The position numbers and the translations under genes are program-made. DNA of 47,163 nt from Allomuricauda sp. (GTDB taxonomy: Bacteria; Bacteroidota; Bacteroidia; Flavobacteriales; Flavobacteriaceae): contig NZ_JANQIH010000147.1 in assembly GCF_028282265.1 (NCBI RefSeq), forward strand, positions 1-47,163. The letters are read 5' to 3'. The notes beneath the pieces were generated by a model that was not told the origin of the DNA, made no database searches, and saw only the letters and a list, made by a program, of their open reading frames with translations. Positions 1 through 9,025 of the stretch are shown piece after piece (the stretch's first letter is position 1; each line of letters begins with the position of its first letter).

Positions 1-1151
1 TCCTCTGCGTCCAAAACTTCTTGGGCCACCACAAAACGATTTTCACGATCGTCCCTCCAGTTGTACATTGTCTTTAAGTAAATGGAGTTGTTAGCATCAA
101 ATTGGTAATCAAAATTCGCCGAAAAACTTCGTCGTACCCGTTGTACCAAATAGGTCCTTTGCTCGAAAACGTCGGTATAGGGTGATACATCCAAATCTTC
201 TTCATCCCCATCAGCATTAGTGAAAGAAAATTCATTGTCCCATTCTGCCTCTATATTGTCAGAGCCAAAATCATTGTCTTGAATTACCGCTCCCAACATC
301 CAACCAAACTTTCCGTCCTTGGTACGATCACCATAAAGAAAGGAGAAGTTGAGATTTCTTCTATCGGTGATAAAGTTGATTCCAGAACCTAAAGTAGCCG
401 AAAGTCGAAGTCCTTGTGGAGCTGTTCTTGTAACCAAGTTCACGGAACCCCCCAAAGCATCGCCATCCATGTCTGGTGTTACGGCCTTATTCACTTCGAT
501 TGTTTGGATCATATCGGAAGGAATCAAATCCATTTGAATATTTCGGTTATCTCCCTCGGCAGACGGAATACGGCTTCCGTTGAGGGTCACAGAATTCAAT
601 TGGGGGGAGAGACCTCTTATAATCACGTCCCTTGCTTCGCCCTGATCTACTTGCATGGTAATCCCCGGAATCCGTTTTACCGCATCCCCAATATTAGCAT
701 CAGGAAACTTACCGATTTGGTCTGTTGACACCACATTCGTTATGTTCAAATTGGTACGTTGGGTATTCAATGCTTTGGCTTGACCACTCAAACCTTGTGC
801 CGCAACCTCTACTTCATCCAACTGATAGTTTGTTGGATTAAGTGTGACAACGATACTTGCCGTTTCCCCATCCACTACTGTAACTTCCTCTTCAACATCA
901 CCATATCCAATATAAGTAATTTGCACAGTGTAGTTTCCTTCTGGTATACCAACCAAAGTAAAGCGCCCGTCAAAGTTTGAAATTGTTCCTCGACTTAGAC
1001 TGGAAATATAAATATTGGCACCAGAAACATAAATACCATTTTCGTCAGATATGGTTCCTTGAATATTGCCCTCCTGGGCCATGCCATAACCCATAGCCAT
1101 TAACGCAAAAAGCGTTACAAAAAGCTGTTTGATAAAGTGAGTCAGTTTCAT
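1..1151 (-). CDS. TonB-dependent outer-membrane receptor, N-terminal part (runs off the window)
   Basis: The ATG at 1151 opens a frame that stays open to the window edge, so about 383 residues are present and the C-terminal barrel is missing. A signal peptide ends near AMGYGMAQ. Next comes a carboxypeptidase-regulatory-like beta domain (roughly residues 28-105), then a plug domain with GKFPDANIGDAVKRIPGI, RDVIIRGLSPQLNSVTLNG and GDALGGSVNLV, then the first barrel strands. The plug motifs resemble the large TonB receptors often used for oligosaccharides or other complex substrates; the substrate cannot be read from this part. A TPR/HTH regulator gene lies immediately upstream on the same strand with a repeat-bearing spacer between, so regulation by that protein is likely but inferred. 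Confidence 0.93.
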   Translation of the reverse strand, partial: MKLTHFIKQLFVTLFALMAMGYGMAQEGNIQGTISDENGIYVSGANIYISSLSRGTISNFDGRFTLVGIPEGNYTVQITYIGYGDVEEEVTVVDGETASIVVTLNPTNYQLDEVEVAAQGLSGQAKALNTQRTNLNITNVVSTDQIGKFPDANIGDAVKRIPGITMQVDQGEARDVIIRGLSPQLNSVTLNGSRIPSAEGDNRNIQMDLIPSDMIQTIEVNKAVTPDMDGDALGGSVNLVTRTAPQGLRLSATLGSGINFITDRRNLNFSFLYGDRTKDGKFGWMLGAVIQDNDFGSDNIEAEWDNEFSFTNADGDEEDLDVSPYTDVFEQRTYLVQRVRRSFSANFDYQFDANNSIYLKTMYNWRDDRENRFVVAQEVLDAE

Positions 1152-1175
1152 ATAGTTTCATGTTAAGTTGTAACT

Positions 1176-1183
1176 CAAAACTA
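1176..1183 (-). promoter_or_regulatory. -7 promoter element of the first TonB receptor gene
   Basis: TAGTTTTG on the minus strand matches the Bacteroidota TAnnTTTG element and lies 25 bases before the receptor start codon. No TTG is found at the usual -33 distance, which fits a promoter needing an activator. Confidence 0.55.
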
Positions 1184-1225
1184 TATATATCAGTCGGTTA
1201 TCATTTAGTATTATGAGCAACAAAA

Positions 1226-1276
1226 GGGAAACAAATGGGGACAATCATGGAAACAATTAGGCAACAATCATGGAAA
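1226..1276 (-). repeat. Phased direct repeat, putative activator site
   Basis: On the minus strand TTTCCATGATTGT occurs exactly twice, starting at 1276 and 1253. A weaker third copy (TTTCCCTTTTGTTG) starts at 1231. The steps of 23 and 22 bases are close to two helical turns, so the copies face the same side of the DNA. They lie about 45-100 bases upstream of the -7 element at 1176-1183. Binding by the neighbouring HTH regulator is inference. Confidence 0.5.
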
Positions 1277-1316
1277 ATTTACATTCCCCTAACGCTAGGA
1301 AAAGAAAGGGCAAAAA

Positions 1317-2924
1317 TCATAGCTCCACCATGAAGTTCACCAGCTCTTTTTTTTGGTCAATGGGCAATTTTTTTCGCAAACGATGTCTCGCTACGCGAAC
1401 GCTATCGGGTGTCACCCTTAAAATCGAAGCGATTTCCTTTGAGGACAAATTGAGACGTAAAAGCATCCCCAAACGCATTTCGGCAGGAGAAAGGTTTCCT
1501 TCTGACATGGAAGAAAGCTTTTTGATGAAATTGGGGTGAATATCCCTAAAGAAGTTCATGAATTCATCCCACTCATCTTCCTGCTGTAAGTTGAACTCAA
1601 TTTCTTTGGCTAAATCTTTTATTGTTGTACTACTGTCCATGTTTTTACGGGCAGCAATGTTTTTTAAAGTTTTGGAGAGATCTTGAAGTATCTTGTTCTT
1701 TTGTGATAGATGCAAACTGTATCTGGACAATGCTGCAGTCTTAAGTTGTACCTCTCGCTGAAGATTTTTTTCTTCATAAGCCTTTTTGTCAAGCTCGGCC
1801 TTAAGCATACGCTGTTTATACTCTTGAATCTTCAACTTGCCCTTTCGTTTTCTACCCATGTAATTATATAGGATCAATCCTATCACAACCATGGTAAACA
1901 ACACTAACCATAATATGGTCTGATTCGCCCTACTTACTTTGTTTTGTTCCCTTAACAGCTGAATTTGGGTTTCTTTTTTATTGGTCTCATAAACAGTTTG
2001 CAAAATATTGAGCTGGTTGGTATTTTGGGATTCTTGTCGAGCTTTGTTGTAGCGCTCAGCTTCCGAAAGGTGATAGTGGGCCGATTCGTAATCCTCCATC
2101 AGGGCATATGCTTTGGATAAGTCCTTATGGGCACTTTCCAACTGATGGTTATCCCCGATTTCCTTTGCAATATCAAGTGCTTGGTTCGTAAAGACCAGCG
2201 CATTTTCGTAATCTCCCTTTTTTCTGTACACGTCCGCCAAATTATTGAGCACATTGGCCTCTCGCCATACTTTTTTGTCCTTTACATATTCATACGATTT
2301 TAAAAAGAATTCACGGGCAAGATCATATTGTGCCAGGTCTTCATAAATACTTCCTATGTTCTCATTGGCTACCGAAATACCTTCCACATCCTTGAGGTCT
2401 TCAAGCAACCTGAGACTTTCCTTTTGATGTGTCAACGCTTGTAGGTAATCACCTTGCTTCTCAAAACAAGCACCTAACAAACCTTGGGAAATGGCTTGTC
2501 CGTGAGCATAATTCAGATTTATGGAAGTGCTAAGACTTTCTTCGAGGTATTGTTTGGCGAGCTCAAATTTATTTAGGGAAAGATGTACTTTCCCGATACA
2601 GTTGTTGAGCTTAACATAGAGGGTATCGTCGGTATTTGTTCCAATGAGCTTTAAGGCCGTATTGAATTCATCAATAGCCTCGGGGTAAACTTCAGCTCTT
2701 CTGTAGAACTCCCCAAATTCCAGATGACTTTGGGTAATCTCTCGCCATAAACCTTCTCTTTGAGCCTCTTCCATCCGTAACTTCAAGGCTAAAAAAATAG
2801 AATCTGACGATTTATTAAGGGTGTCCTCAGTCCTGGAAACCTGACCCAGCGCATCATCACTAAAAAGACAACCAACCAGTAAAAGGAATAATGGAATATA
2901 CTTTTGTGGTGTAGTTCGAAACAT
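1317..2924 (-). CDS. TPR-sensor transmembrane regulator with LuxR-like HTH
   Basis: 535 residues. The N-terminus is a signal segment containing LVGC at 16-19, which could be a lipobox or part of an ordinary signal peptide. TPR repeats cover about 70-300, a single membrane helix lies at about 336-355 (ILWLVLFTMVVIGLILYNY), a coiled coil follows at about 360-425, and a C-terminal helix-turn-helix at about 478-521 carries LSSKEIASILRVTPDSVRVARHRLRKKL in two stretches. The layout implies periplasmic TPRs and a cytoplasmic DNA-binding end. Such proteins are common in Bacteroidota, often near TonB receptor genes. The receptor gene lies 165 bases downstream in the same direction, and that spacer holds phased repeats, so it is the obvious candidate target. 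Confidence 0.85.
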   Translation of the reverse strand: MFRTTPQKYIPLFLLLVGCLFSDDALGQVSRTEDTLNKSSDSIFLALKLRMEEAQREGLWREITQSHLEFGEFYRRAEVYPEAIDEFNTALKLIGTNTDDTLYVKLNNCIGKVHLSLNKFELAKQYLEESLSTSINLNYAHGQAISQGLLGACFEKQGDYLQALTHQKESLRLLEDLKDVEGISVANENIGSIYEDLAQYDLAREFFLKSYEYVKDKKVWREANVLNNLADVYRKKGDYENALVFTNQALDIAKEIGDNHQLESAHKDLSKAYALMEDYESAHYHLSEAERYNKARQESQNTNQLNILQTVYETNKKETQIQLLREQNKVSRANQTILWLVLFTMVVIGLILYNYMGRKRKGKLKIQEYKQRMLKAELDKKAYEEKNLQREVQLKTAALSRYSLHLSQKNKILQDLSKTLKNIAARKNMDSSTTIKDLAKEIEFNLQQEDEWDEFMNFFRDIHPNFIKKLSSMSEGNLSPAEMRLGMLLRLNLSSKEIASILRVTPDSVRVARHRLRKKLPIDQKKELVNFMVEL

Positions 2925-3000
2925 CAGGGTTGATTTTAACCTCCGAAGTATCGCATTTACCTTAAAAGCTGCATTATATTAGGGTTATTAAAACTTTAAA

Positions 3001-3030
3001 AAATAAAAAAGCCCCGTAAAAACGGGGCTT
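3001..3030 (-). terminator. Intrinsic terminator of rplU-rpmA
   Basis: An 8-bp stem (AAGCCCCG with CGGGGCTT, loop TTTTTA) is followed on the minus strand by a T-rich tail. It lies 23 bases after the rpmA stop codon. Confidence 0.88.
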
Positions 3031-3052
3031 ATCAAATTCTTTAAAGATTTAT

Positions 3053-3313
3053 TTATGCCTCAAATGGGTCGACGGAAACATAGGATTTACCGCCAGCCTT
3101 CTTCTCAAATCTTACGATACCATCAACTTTGGCATGTAAAGAATGGTCCTTTCCGGCATAAACATTTTCACCTGGATTATGTTTGGTACCTCGCTGTCTA
3201 ACAATAATGTTACCAGCAATGGCAGCTTGTCCACCAAAAATCTTAACGCCTAAGCGTTTCGATTCTGATTCTCTACCGTTTTTCGAACTACCTACACCTT
3301 TTTTATGTGCCAT
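3053..3313 (-). CDS. rpmA: Large-subunit ribosomal protein bL27
   Basis: 86 residues, the normal length for bL27. It starts [16 protein letters not shown] and includes [22 protein letters not shown], split here as two adjoining family blocks. The N-terminal tail that reaches the peptidyl-transferase centre is present and begins directly with MAHKKG, with no extra cleaved leader of the Firmicutes type. It follows rplU after 26 bases, the usual rplU-rpmA pair, and ends in a strong terminator. Confidence 0.98.
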   Translation of the reverse strand: MAHKKGVGSSKNGRESESKRLGVKIFGGQAAIAGNIIVRQRGTKHNPGENVYAGKDHSLHAKVDGIVRFEKKAGGKSYVSVDPFEA

Positions 3314-3339
3314 GATATATCTTTTTTAGTTCTTTTTAT

Positions 3340-3903
3340 CTATTTGCTCAAAGCTTCAATCAAATCTGCTTTCTTCATTGAAGAAATTCCAGAGATGCCT
3401 TTGGCTTTTGCCATTTCTTTCAATTCAGCAACTGTTTTGGAGCCCAAATCCTCAGCAGCTTTCTTTGGTGCTGCTTTTGGAGCTTCCTCTGCTTTCGCTT
3501 TAGCTTCCTTTTTAGGAGCTTCAACAGGTTTTTCTGCCTTTGCTTTCGCTGGAGCGGCTTTTTCGCCAGCCGGACGGGCAGGCTTAGCTCCTTTGGCTAC
3601 AATACCTTCAACCACAATCTCTGTCAAATATTGTCTATGACCATTTTTCTTGCGGTATCCCTTACGTCTTTTCTTTTTGAAAACAATTACTTTGTCTCCT
3701 TTTAAGTGCTTTATCACTTTGGCCTCTACGGCCGCACCTTCTATGACCGGGGCGCCAACAGTTACCTTTCCACCGTCATCCAAAAGAAGAACCTTATCAA
3801 AGGTTACTTTTTTACCCTCTTCGGTCTGCAAACGGTGAACGTACACTTTTTGGTCTTTTGCAACTTTGAATTGCTGCCCTGCCATCTCTACAATTGCGTA
3901 CAT
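3340..3903 (-). CDS. rplU: Large-subunit ribosomal protein bL21 with C-terminal extension
   Basis: 187 residues, against about 100 for most bL21. Residues 1-103 are the ordinary bL21 fold ([31 protein letters not shown]). Residues about 104-150 form an Ala/Lys/Pro/Glu-rich linker. Residues about 151-187 ([16 protein letters not shown], then [12 protein letters not shown]) resemble the Rho N-terminal or SAP/HeH helical nucleic-acid-binding module. Extended bL21 proteins occur in Bacteroidota; what the tail does is not known to me. It is first in an operon with rpmA under a complete promoter. Confidence 0.96.
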   Translation of the reverse strand: MYAIVEMAGQQFKVAKDQKVYVHRLQTEEGKKVTFDKVLLLDDGGKVTVGAPVIEGAAVEAKVIKHLKGDKVIVFKKKRRKGYRKKNGHRQYLTEIVVEGIVAKGAKPARPAGEKAAPAKAKAEKPVEAPKKEAKAKAEEAPKAAPKKAAEDLGSKTVAELKEMAKAKGISGISSMKKADLIEALSK

Positions 3904-3952
3904 AATGCGTTTATTAGATTACTTTTTCGTCGCTTTGCTAATTTAGCGGGTG

Positions 3953-3982
3953 CAAATATACTGCTAAATCCTTAATCTCCAA
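3953..3982 (-). promoter_or_regulatory. rplU-rpmA promoter (-33 TTG, -7 TATATTTG)
   Basis: On the minus strand TTG (3982-3980) is separated by 19 bases from TATATTTG (3960-3953), an exact match to the Bacteroidota consensus. It is the clearest complete promoter in the window. The predicted leader of about 45 bases contains the palindrome GCTAATTTAGC. Confidence 0.8.
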
Positions 3983-4005
3983 GCATTATTTGAGCGATTT
4001 CAACT

Positions 4006-4452
4006 CTATTTTTTGGGGTTATTGGAGGTTTTAAAAAGTTGCATAAAGGAAAGGGTCAAAACCAAAGTTGTAGCAAATCCCATTATGGCAACCGTAAAGA
4101 AAACGATTCCCTCAAAATTTGCATAATCCTTGGACCATACCTCAGAAAGTTCAGCTAGGAAATTGCTGTTCAGTTCAGTGGAATAAAAAGCAAAGAAAAT
4201 TGTGAAGAGCAAAGTTGCCACAAAACCGGTGGTAACCCCTGCGGTAAATCCTTTCCCATAGGTGAAGTCCTTTCCTTGTCTAATTTTAGTGTATTTGATG
4301 GTTTCGTAAATACCAAAACCCGTAATTATGCCATTGAAAAGGCTAAAGAATACATTGGTATGCTTTCCCATTAAGGAAAGAATGAGAAAGTATGCCATAA
4401 GAATGGCACTCGTAACAATACCGAAACGAATGGGAAGTGTTAGATTTTTCAT
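4006..4452 (-). CDS. DUF4199-like integral membrane protein
   Basis: 148 residues from the ATG at 4452 (MKNLTLPIRFGIVTSA). An in-frame ATG at 4506 would add 18 polar residues before the first helix and is less likely. Four membrane helices can be seen: near 8-28, 33-50, 72-95 and 120-140. A YGKGF-type motif (DFTYGKGFTAGVTTGF) sits between the second and third helices, as in the DUF4199 family of Bacteroidota. Function is unknown. The gene lies alone between rplU and the divergent M16 peptidase operon. Confidence 0.75.
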   Translation of the reverse strand: MKNLTLPIRFGIVTSAILMAYFLILSLMGKHTNVFFSLFNGIITGFGIYETIKYTKIRQGKDFTYGKGFTAGVTTGFVATLLFTIFFAFYSTELNSNFLAELSEVWSKDYANFEGIVFFTVAIMGFATTLVLTLSFMQLFKTSNNPKK

Positions 4453-4628
4453 CTTATATTTTTCTGGATGGACCTTTAATTTACAGAATGTTGGCCAATC
4501 TGCCATATTTTCTTGTTAAAGAGTTCCTTACATTTTTATCTTTCCCCTATTTTTTGACCTATATTCGTGTAACATGTGGATAGAAAACTATACCTATTCA
4601 TCAGTCTATTAACTCGTAAATCTTTGTA

Positions 4629-5951
4629 ATGAAAAGAAAACTACTTTTAAGTCTTTTCGTACTTGCTATCGGAAACCTATTGTTCGCACAAGAAGTTGCC
4701 TTTGAAGAGTATGATTTAGACAATGGTCTTCACGTAATTCTACATCAAGACAATGCCGCCCCTGTCGTTTCCACCTCGGTAATGTATTTGGTAGGTTCAA
4801 AAGATGAGGACCCCAACAAAACTGGATTCGCCCACTTTTTTGAACACCTTCTGTTCGAGGGTACAAAAAACATCGCCCGTGGAGAATGGGACAAAATAGT
4901 CGCTTCAAGCGGGGGAAGTGGAAATGCAAACACTTTTTTAGATAGGACGTTCTATTATGAAACGTTCCCTTCCAATAGTCTTGAAACCGGGTTGTGGCTC
5001 GAATCGGAAAGATTGATGCATCCTATTATCGGTCAAGTTGGTGTTGATACCCAAAAAGAAGTAGTACAGGAAGAAAGAAGGCTGCGAACCGATAATTCAC
5101 CCTATGGAGCCATTTTTGAACAGTTGCTCAAAAACCTCTATACTGAACACCCTTATCGTTGGGGAGTCATTGGTTCCATGGAACATATAGCGAGTGCTAC
5201 CCTAGACGATTTCAAAAACTTTAATGAGATTTACTACGTCCCCAACAACGCAGTATTGGTTGTGGCTGGGGATATAGAAATCGAAAAGACCAAAAAAATG
5301 ATCCAGGATTACTTTGGACCTATTCCCAGAGGAGCTGATATCAAAAGAAACAAAGTGGTTGAAAAGCCGATTGCCAACACCATTCAGGCTTCGTATAACG
5401 ATCCCAACATTCAAATACCGGCAATTTTATTGGCCTACCGAACTCCTGGACAAGCTGAACGGGAAGCATATATCATCAATATGATTTCAACGTATTTAAG
5501 TGATGGGGAAAGTTCAAAACTTTATAAAAAACTGGTCGATGATAAAAAGATGGCGCTTCAGATTTTTTCTGTCCCTATCTCGGCGGTGGATTACAGTTCC
5601 TATGTGGTCGGTGCTCTTCCAGTAGGTGAGAATTCCATTCAGGATTTGAAAAAAGAGATTGATGAGGAAATCCTAAAAATTCAGACCGATCTCATCTCTG
5701 AAAGAGATTATCAAAAACTACAGAACAAGTTCGAGAACAATTTCGTGAACGCCAACAGCAGCATTCAAGGTATAGCCAACTCTCTCGCAGATAATTATAT
5801 GCTCAAAAATGACACGAATCTCATCAATACCGAAATCGATATCTATCGCTCCATTACCCGTGAAGAAATTAGGGATGTTGCCAAAAAGTATCTGAAAGTA
5901 AACCAACGCTTGGAGTTAGAATATTTACCTGAACAAAAAGAAGCCAACTAA
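4629..5951 (+). CDS. Secreted M16 zinc peptidase, catalytic member
   Basis: 440 residues with a signal peptide ending at LLFAQ (about residue 21). The inverted zinc motif HFFEH is at residues 69-73, and a downstream glutamate in EVVQEE (about 144-149) supplies the third ligand. The length fits a two-domain M16B protein, which normally works as a dimer. The second gene starts 1 base after the stop codon, so the two are almost certainly co-transcribed and translationally coupled. The product should act in the periplasm on peptides or short unfolded proteins; the substrate is unknown. Confidence 0.93.
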   Translation: MKRKLLLSLFVLAIGNLLFAQEVAFEEYDLDNGLHVILHQDNAAPVVSTSVMYLVGSKDEDPNKTGFAHFFEHLLFEGTKNIARGEWDKIVASSGGSGNANTFLDRTFYYETFPSNSLETGLWLESERLMHPIIGQVGVDTQKEVVQEERRLRTDNSPYGAIFEQLLKNLYTEHPYRWGVIGSMEHIASATLDDFKNFNEIYYVPNNAVLVVAGDIEIEKTKKMIQDYFGPIPRGADIKRNKVVEKPIANTIQASYNDPNIQIPAILLAYRTPGQAEREAYIINMISTYLSDGESSKLYKKLVDDKKMALQIFSVPISAVDYSSYVVGALPVGENSIQDLKKEIDEEILKIQTDLISERDYQKLQNKFENNFVNANSSIQGIANSLADNYMLKNDTNLINTEIDIYRSITREEIRDVAKKYLKVNQRLELEYLPEQKEAN

Positions 5952-5952
5952 G

Positions 5953-8025
5953 ATGAAAAAATATATCCTTTCAGGACTGCTGTCGCTGATGTTAACAGTA
6001 ACCTTTGCGCAAATTGACCGAAGCAAAAGACCTGAGCCGGGGCCGGCTCCTGAAATCAATTTAAAAGAACCTGCGCGGTTTGAACTAAGAAATGGTCTAA
6101 AGGTCATGGTCGTTGAAAACCATAAACTTCCCAGAGTTTCCATGCAACTCACCTTGGATAATCCGCCGATTTTGCAAGGGGACAAAGCCGGGGTCTCTGA
6201 TTTGACCGCAAGTCTGATGGGCAAAGGTTCAGAATCAATTTCAAAAGACGATTTTTATGAGGAAGTAGATTTTCTGGGAGCTACCATTAGTATTGGTGAC
6301 CAAAGTGCTTTTGCAAGTTGTCTCTCAAAGTATTTTCCTAGAATTTTGGAGCTAATGGCCGATGCCGCTCTTAATCCAAACTTCACCCAAGAAGAATTCG
6401 ATAAGGAAAAAGATAAGCTGTTGACCTCACTCAAGTCCCAAGAAAAAGATGTTTCCGCAATTGCCACAAGAGCTCAATTGGCACTCGCCTATGGAAAAAA
6501 CCATCCTTTTGGGGAAATTACAAGCGAAGAAACGGTCAATAACGTGACCTTGGGCGATGTGGAGCAATATTACAGGGCGAATTTTGTTCCTGCGAATGCA
6601 TACCTCGTTATCATTGGAGATGTGGAGTTCGATAAAGTGGAAGAGTTGGTCACTACCTATTTTACCCCATGGTCAAAAGCAACCCCTCCTTCTTTTAGTT
6701 ACTCCAAACCTTCGGATGCACAATATACACAGGTGAACTTTGTAGATATGCCGAATGCTGTTCAATCTGAGGTTGCCGTACAGAATATTACCGAGTTGAA
6801 AATGAAGGATGAGGATTATTTGGACGCTCTTTTGGCCAATAGAATTCTCGGTGGAGGCTCACAGGCCCGTTTATTTATGAACCTTCGAGAAGACAAAGGA
6901 TATACTTACGGCGCATATTCATCCATTAGGGACAACAAATACAGCCCTATGCGATTTAGCGCTGAGGCACAAGTTCGTAACATGGTCACTGATAGTTCGG
7001 CCGTTCAAATTTTGAGCGAAATCGACAAAATTATGAAAGAACCTGTTACTGAGGAAGAATTAAAAAATGCCAAGGCAAAATACTCTGGAAGCTTTGTTAT
7101 GGCATTGGAAAAACCTCAAACCATTGCGAACTATGCCTTAAATATTGAAACAGAGGGTCTGCCCAAGGATTTTTATAAGACCTATTTGGAACGTATTGAT
7201 GCCATAACCGCTGAAGACGTGCAAAAAGCAGCGCAAAAGTATTTCTCTATCCAAAATGCGAGAATCGTGGTAACAGGTAAAGGAAGTGATGTAATAGAAA
7301 ATTTGGAAAAGCTTGAATTTAACGGTAGAAAGATTCCAACCCTGTACTACGACGAGTTTGCCAATAAAACAGATAAACCCAATTACGAAGTAGCTATCCC
7401 CGAAGGAGTGACCGCAACAACCGTTTTGGAAAAGTATATCGAAGTTATTGGAGGTAAGGACAAATTGGAAGGTGTAGAATCATACGCTATGATTGCGGAG
7501 GCTGAAATGCAAGGCATGAAATTAGAACTGGAAATGAAAAAGACGGCGAAAGACCAGTTCATGCAGGACATTAAGGTCATGGGCAATTCTATGCAAAAAC
7601 AAGTTTTGGATGGCGACAAGGGTTATATGGTCGCCCAAGGACAGCGAAAGGATCTTTCACCAGAAGAGGTTGAAAAAATCAAGGAAGAGTCAGCAGCTTT
7701 TCCTGAGTTGAATTTTTTAGCTGCCGGAAACATAAGTTTAGAGGGTATTGAGACCATTGGGGATAGAAAAGCGTATAAGTTGAAAATCACCGATAGCAAG
7801 TCGGCCTTTTACGATGTTGAGACCGGTTTAAAACTTCAGGAAATCAGCGTGCAAGAAGTACAGGGACAACAAATGAACCAGACTTTGCAACTTTCGGATT
7901 ACCAAGAAGTTTCCGGAATCAAATTCCCGTTTAAGTTGACCCAAACGGCTGGCCCTCAAACTTTTGACTTTATCGTAAAGGAAATCAAGATCAATGACGG
8001 GGTAAGCCCTACCGATTTCGAATAG
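5953..8025 (+). CDS. Inactive M16 partner with C-terminal LolA-like domain
   Basis: 690 residues with a signal peptide ending at TVTFAQ (about residue 20). Residues about 40-470 have the M16 fold, including the C-terminal-half motif GGGSQARLFMNLREDKGYTY, written here in the family's usual order. The zinc site is lost: VSDLTAS stands at about 81-87 where HxxEH belongs. This matches the non-catalytic half of M16 heterodimers. Residues about 480-690 are an added domain (VLEKYIEVIGGKDKL onward) resembling the LolA-like outer-membrane lipoprotein-sorting fold. Its start lies 1 base after the active gene. Confidence 0.9.
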   Translation: MKKYILSGLLSLMLTVTFAQIDRSKRPEPGPAPEINLKEPARFELRNGLKVMVVENHKLPRVSMQLTLDNPPILQGDKAGVSDLTASLMGKGSESISKDDFYEEVDFLGATISIGDQSAFASCLSKYFPRILELMADAALNPNFTQEEFDKEKDKLLTSLKSQEKDVSAIATRAQLALAYGKNHPFGEITSEETVNNVTLGDVEQYYRANFVPANAYLVIIGDVEFDKVEELVTTYFTPWSKATPPSFSYSKPSDAQYTQVNFVDMPNAVQSEVAVQNITELKMKDEDYLDALLANRILGGGSQARLFMNLREDKGYTYGAYSSIRDNKYSPMRFSAEAQVRNMVTDSSAVQILSEIDKIMKEPVTEEELKNAKAKYSGSFVMALEKPQTIANYALNIETEGLPKDFYKTYLERIDAITAEDVQKAAQKYFSIQNARIVVTGKGSDVIENLEKLEFNGRKIPTLYYDEFANKTDKPNYEVAIPEGVTATTVLEKYIEVIGGKDKLEGVESYAMIAEAEMQGMKLELEMKKTAKDQFMQDIKVMGNSMQKQVLDGDKGYMVAQGQRKDLSPEEVEKIKEESAAFPELNFLAAGNISLEGIETIGDRKAYKLKITDSKSAFYDVETGLKLQEISVQEVQGQQMNQTLQLSDYQEVSGIKFPFKLTQTAGPQTFDFIVKEIKINDGVSPTDFE

Positions 8026-8049
8026 AAATCATTCCTAAGGATAAGAAGA

Positions 8050-8075
8050 GGCGCCTATTTGGGCGTCTTTTTTTT
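8050..8075 (+). terminator. Terminator of the M16 operon
   Basis: The stem GGCGCC/GGCGTC (6 bp with one G-T pair) is followed by eight T. It overlaps the last codons of the converging EamA gene, so one sequence serves as terminator and as coding DNA. Confidence 0.75.
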
Positions 8076-8939
8076 GTTCACCAAGTATACGCCCAGTAAA
8101 ATAATCGCTGCGGCCAATAATTGTTGGAGCTTAAACGCCTCGCCATCCAAAACTCCCCAAAAAATTCCGACAATGGGTATCAAATAGGTAACGGACACCG
8201 AAAAGACCGCTGAGGATATTTGAATCAATCTATTGAACATCACTTTGGCTACACACGTACCCATAATACAAAGTACAACGATATACCCCAAAGAACTCCA
8301 AAACTTAGGAGCTGAGGTAACCTCATTAGAAAAGAAACCCGAAAACGGGAGAATTAAAAGGGCTGGAAGGAGTATGCAGGCAAAATTGCCCACAGCAATG
8401 CCCATGGCCGATACGTTTTGAAGCTTACTCTTGATAATGTTTGCATTGGATGCGTAGCATATAGTCGCCAGAACAACCAATCCGGTGTACCAATAATTCT
8501 GGTTCGGGTTGATCTGGCTTCCGAAAAAAATCAAAAACGTTGCCCCGACAAGTCCTATGATGACTCCCAACAGTTGATTACGGGTGAAGGTAATTCCGAA
8601 AGCAAAAAAACCTATGAAGAGGGTAGAAAGCGGTACAAGCGAATTCAAAATGGAGGCAATGGAACTATCAATCTCGGTTTGCGCAAAAGCGAACAAGAAC
8701 ATAGGGATAAAACTGCCAACGAAACCAGATAAGGCTACCCAAGGCCATTCCTTTTTGCTAATGGTTCGCAGTGATTTGAATCCAATAACGAACAAAAAAA
8801 GAGCGGCCAAAACCACCCTTACCGCACCTAGCTGGACAGGACTGAACCCTTCCAGACCCTTTTTAATCAGGATATAGGATGTGCCCCAGATAATGGAAAG
8901 AACAAAAAGATAAATCCATTTTCTATTTTGAAGGTTCAC
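8055..8939 (-). CDS. EamA-family (DMT) permease
   Basis: 294 residues with ten predicted membrane helices in two EamA repeats (about 8-140 and 152-288). GTSYILIKKGLEGFSPVQLGAVR is split across the first repeat, where the family signature is normally found. Relatives export amino acids, metabolites or nucleotide sugars; the substrate here cannot be told. The start is GTG at 8939, since no ATG is available nearby. It is divergent from the envelope cluster at 9026 and converges on the M16 operon. CACTTTTG at 8957-8964 on the minus strand is a one-mismatch -7 element. Confidence 0.9.
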   Translation of the reverse strand: MNLQNRKWIYLFVLSIIWGTSYILIKKGLEGFSPVQLGAVRVVLAALFLFVIGFKSLRTISKKEWPWVALSGFVGSFIPMFLFAFAQTEIDSSIASILNSLVPLSTLFIGFFAFGITFTRNQLLGVIIGLVGATFLIFFGSQINPNQNYWYTGLVVLATICYASNANIIKSKLQNVSAMGIAVGNFACILLPALLILPFSGFFSNEVTSAPKFWSSLGYIVVLCIMGTCVAKVMFNRLIQISSAVFSVSVTYLIPIVGIFWGVLDGEAFKLQQLLAAAIILLGVYLVNKKKTPK

Positions 8940-8998
8940 TACGGAAATTTAAAGTGCAAAAGTGCGCTATATTTAAGAGAAATTGGGCTTTTGTGGCT

Positions 8999-9006
8999 TA
9001 TTTTTG
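8999..9006 (+). promoter_or_regulatory. -7 element upstream of the Met/Cys-rich envelope cluster
   Basis: TATTTTTG matches TAnnTTTG exactly. It lies downstream of the GTG at 8954 and 19 bases before the TTG at 9026, which supports the TTG as the real start of the first gene. Confidence 0.55.
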
Positions 9007-9025
9007 TCTCTCAAATTCAGTTTGG

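Noticed and set aside
3305-3975. Several open frames on the + strand opposite rplU
   Set aside because: They are rich in Ala and Phe because they mirror the Lys/Ala/Glu-rich bL21 tail, and they have no start context or family resemblance.
4452-4506. Longer N-terminus for the DUF4199-like protein
   Set aside because: The extra 18 residues are polar, precede the first membrane helix and do not look like the family; the ATG at 4452 gives a normal start.
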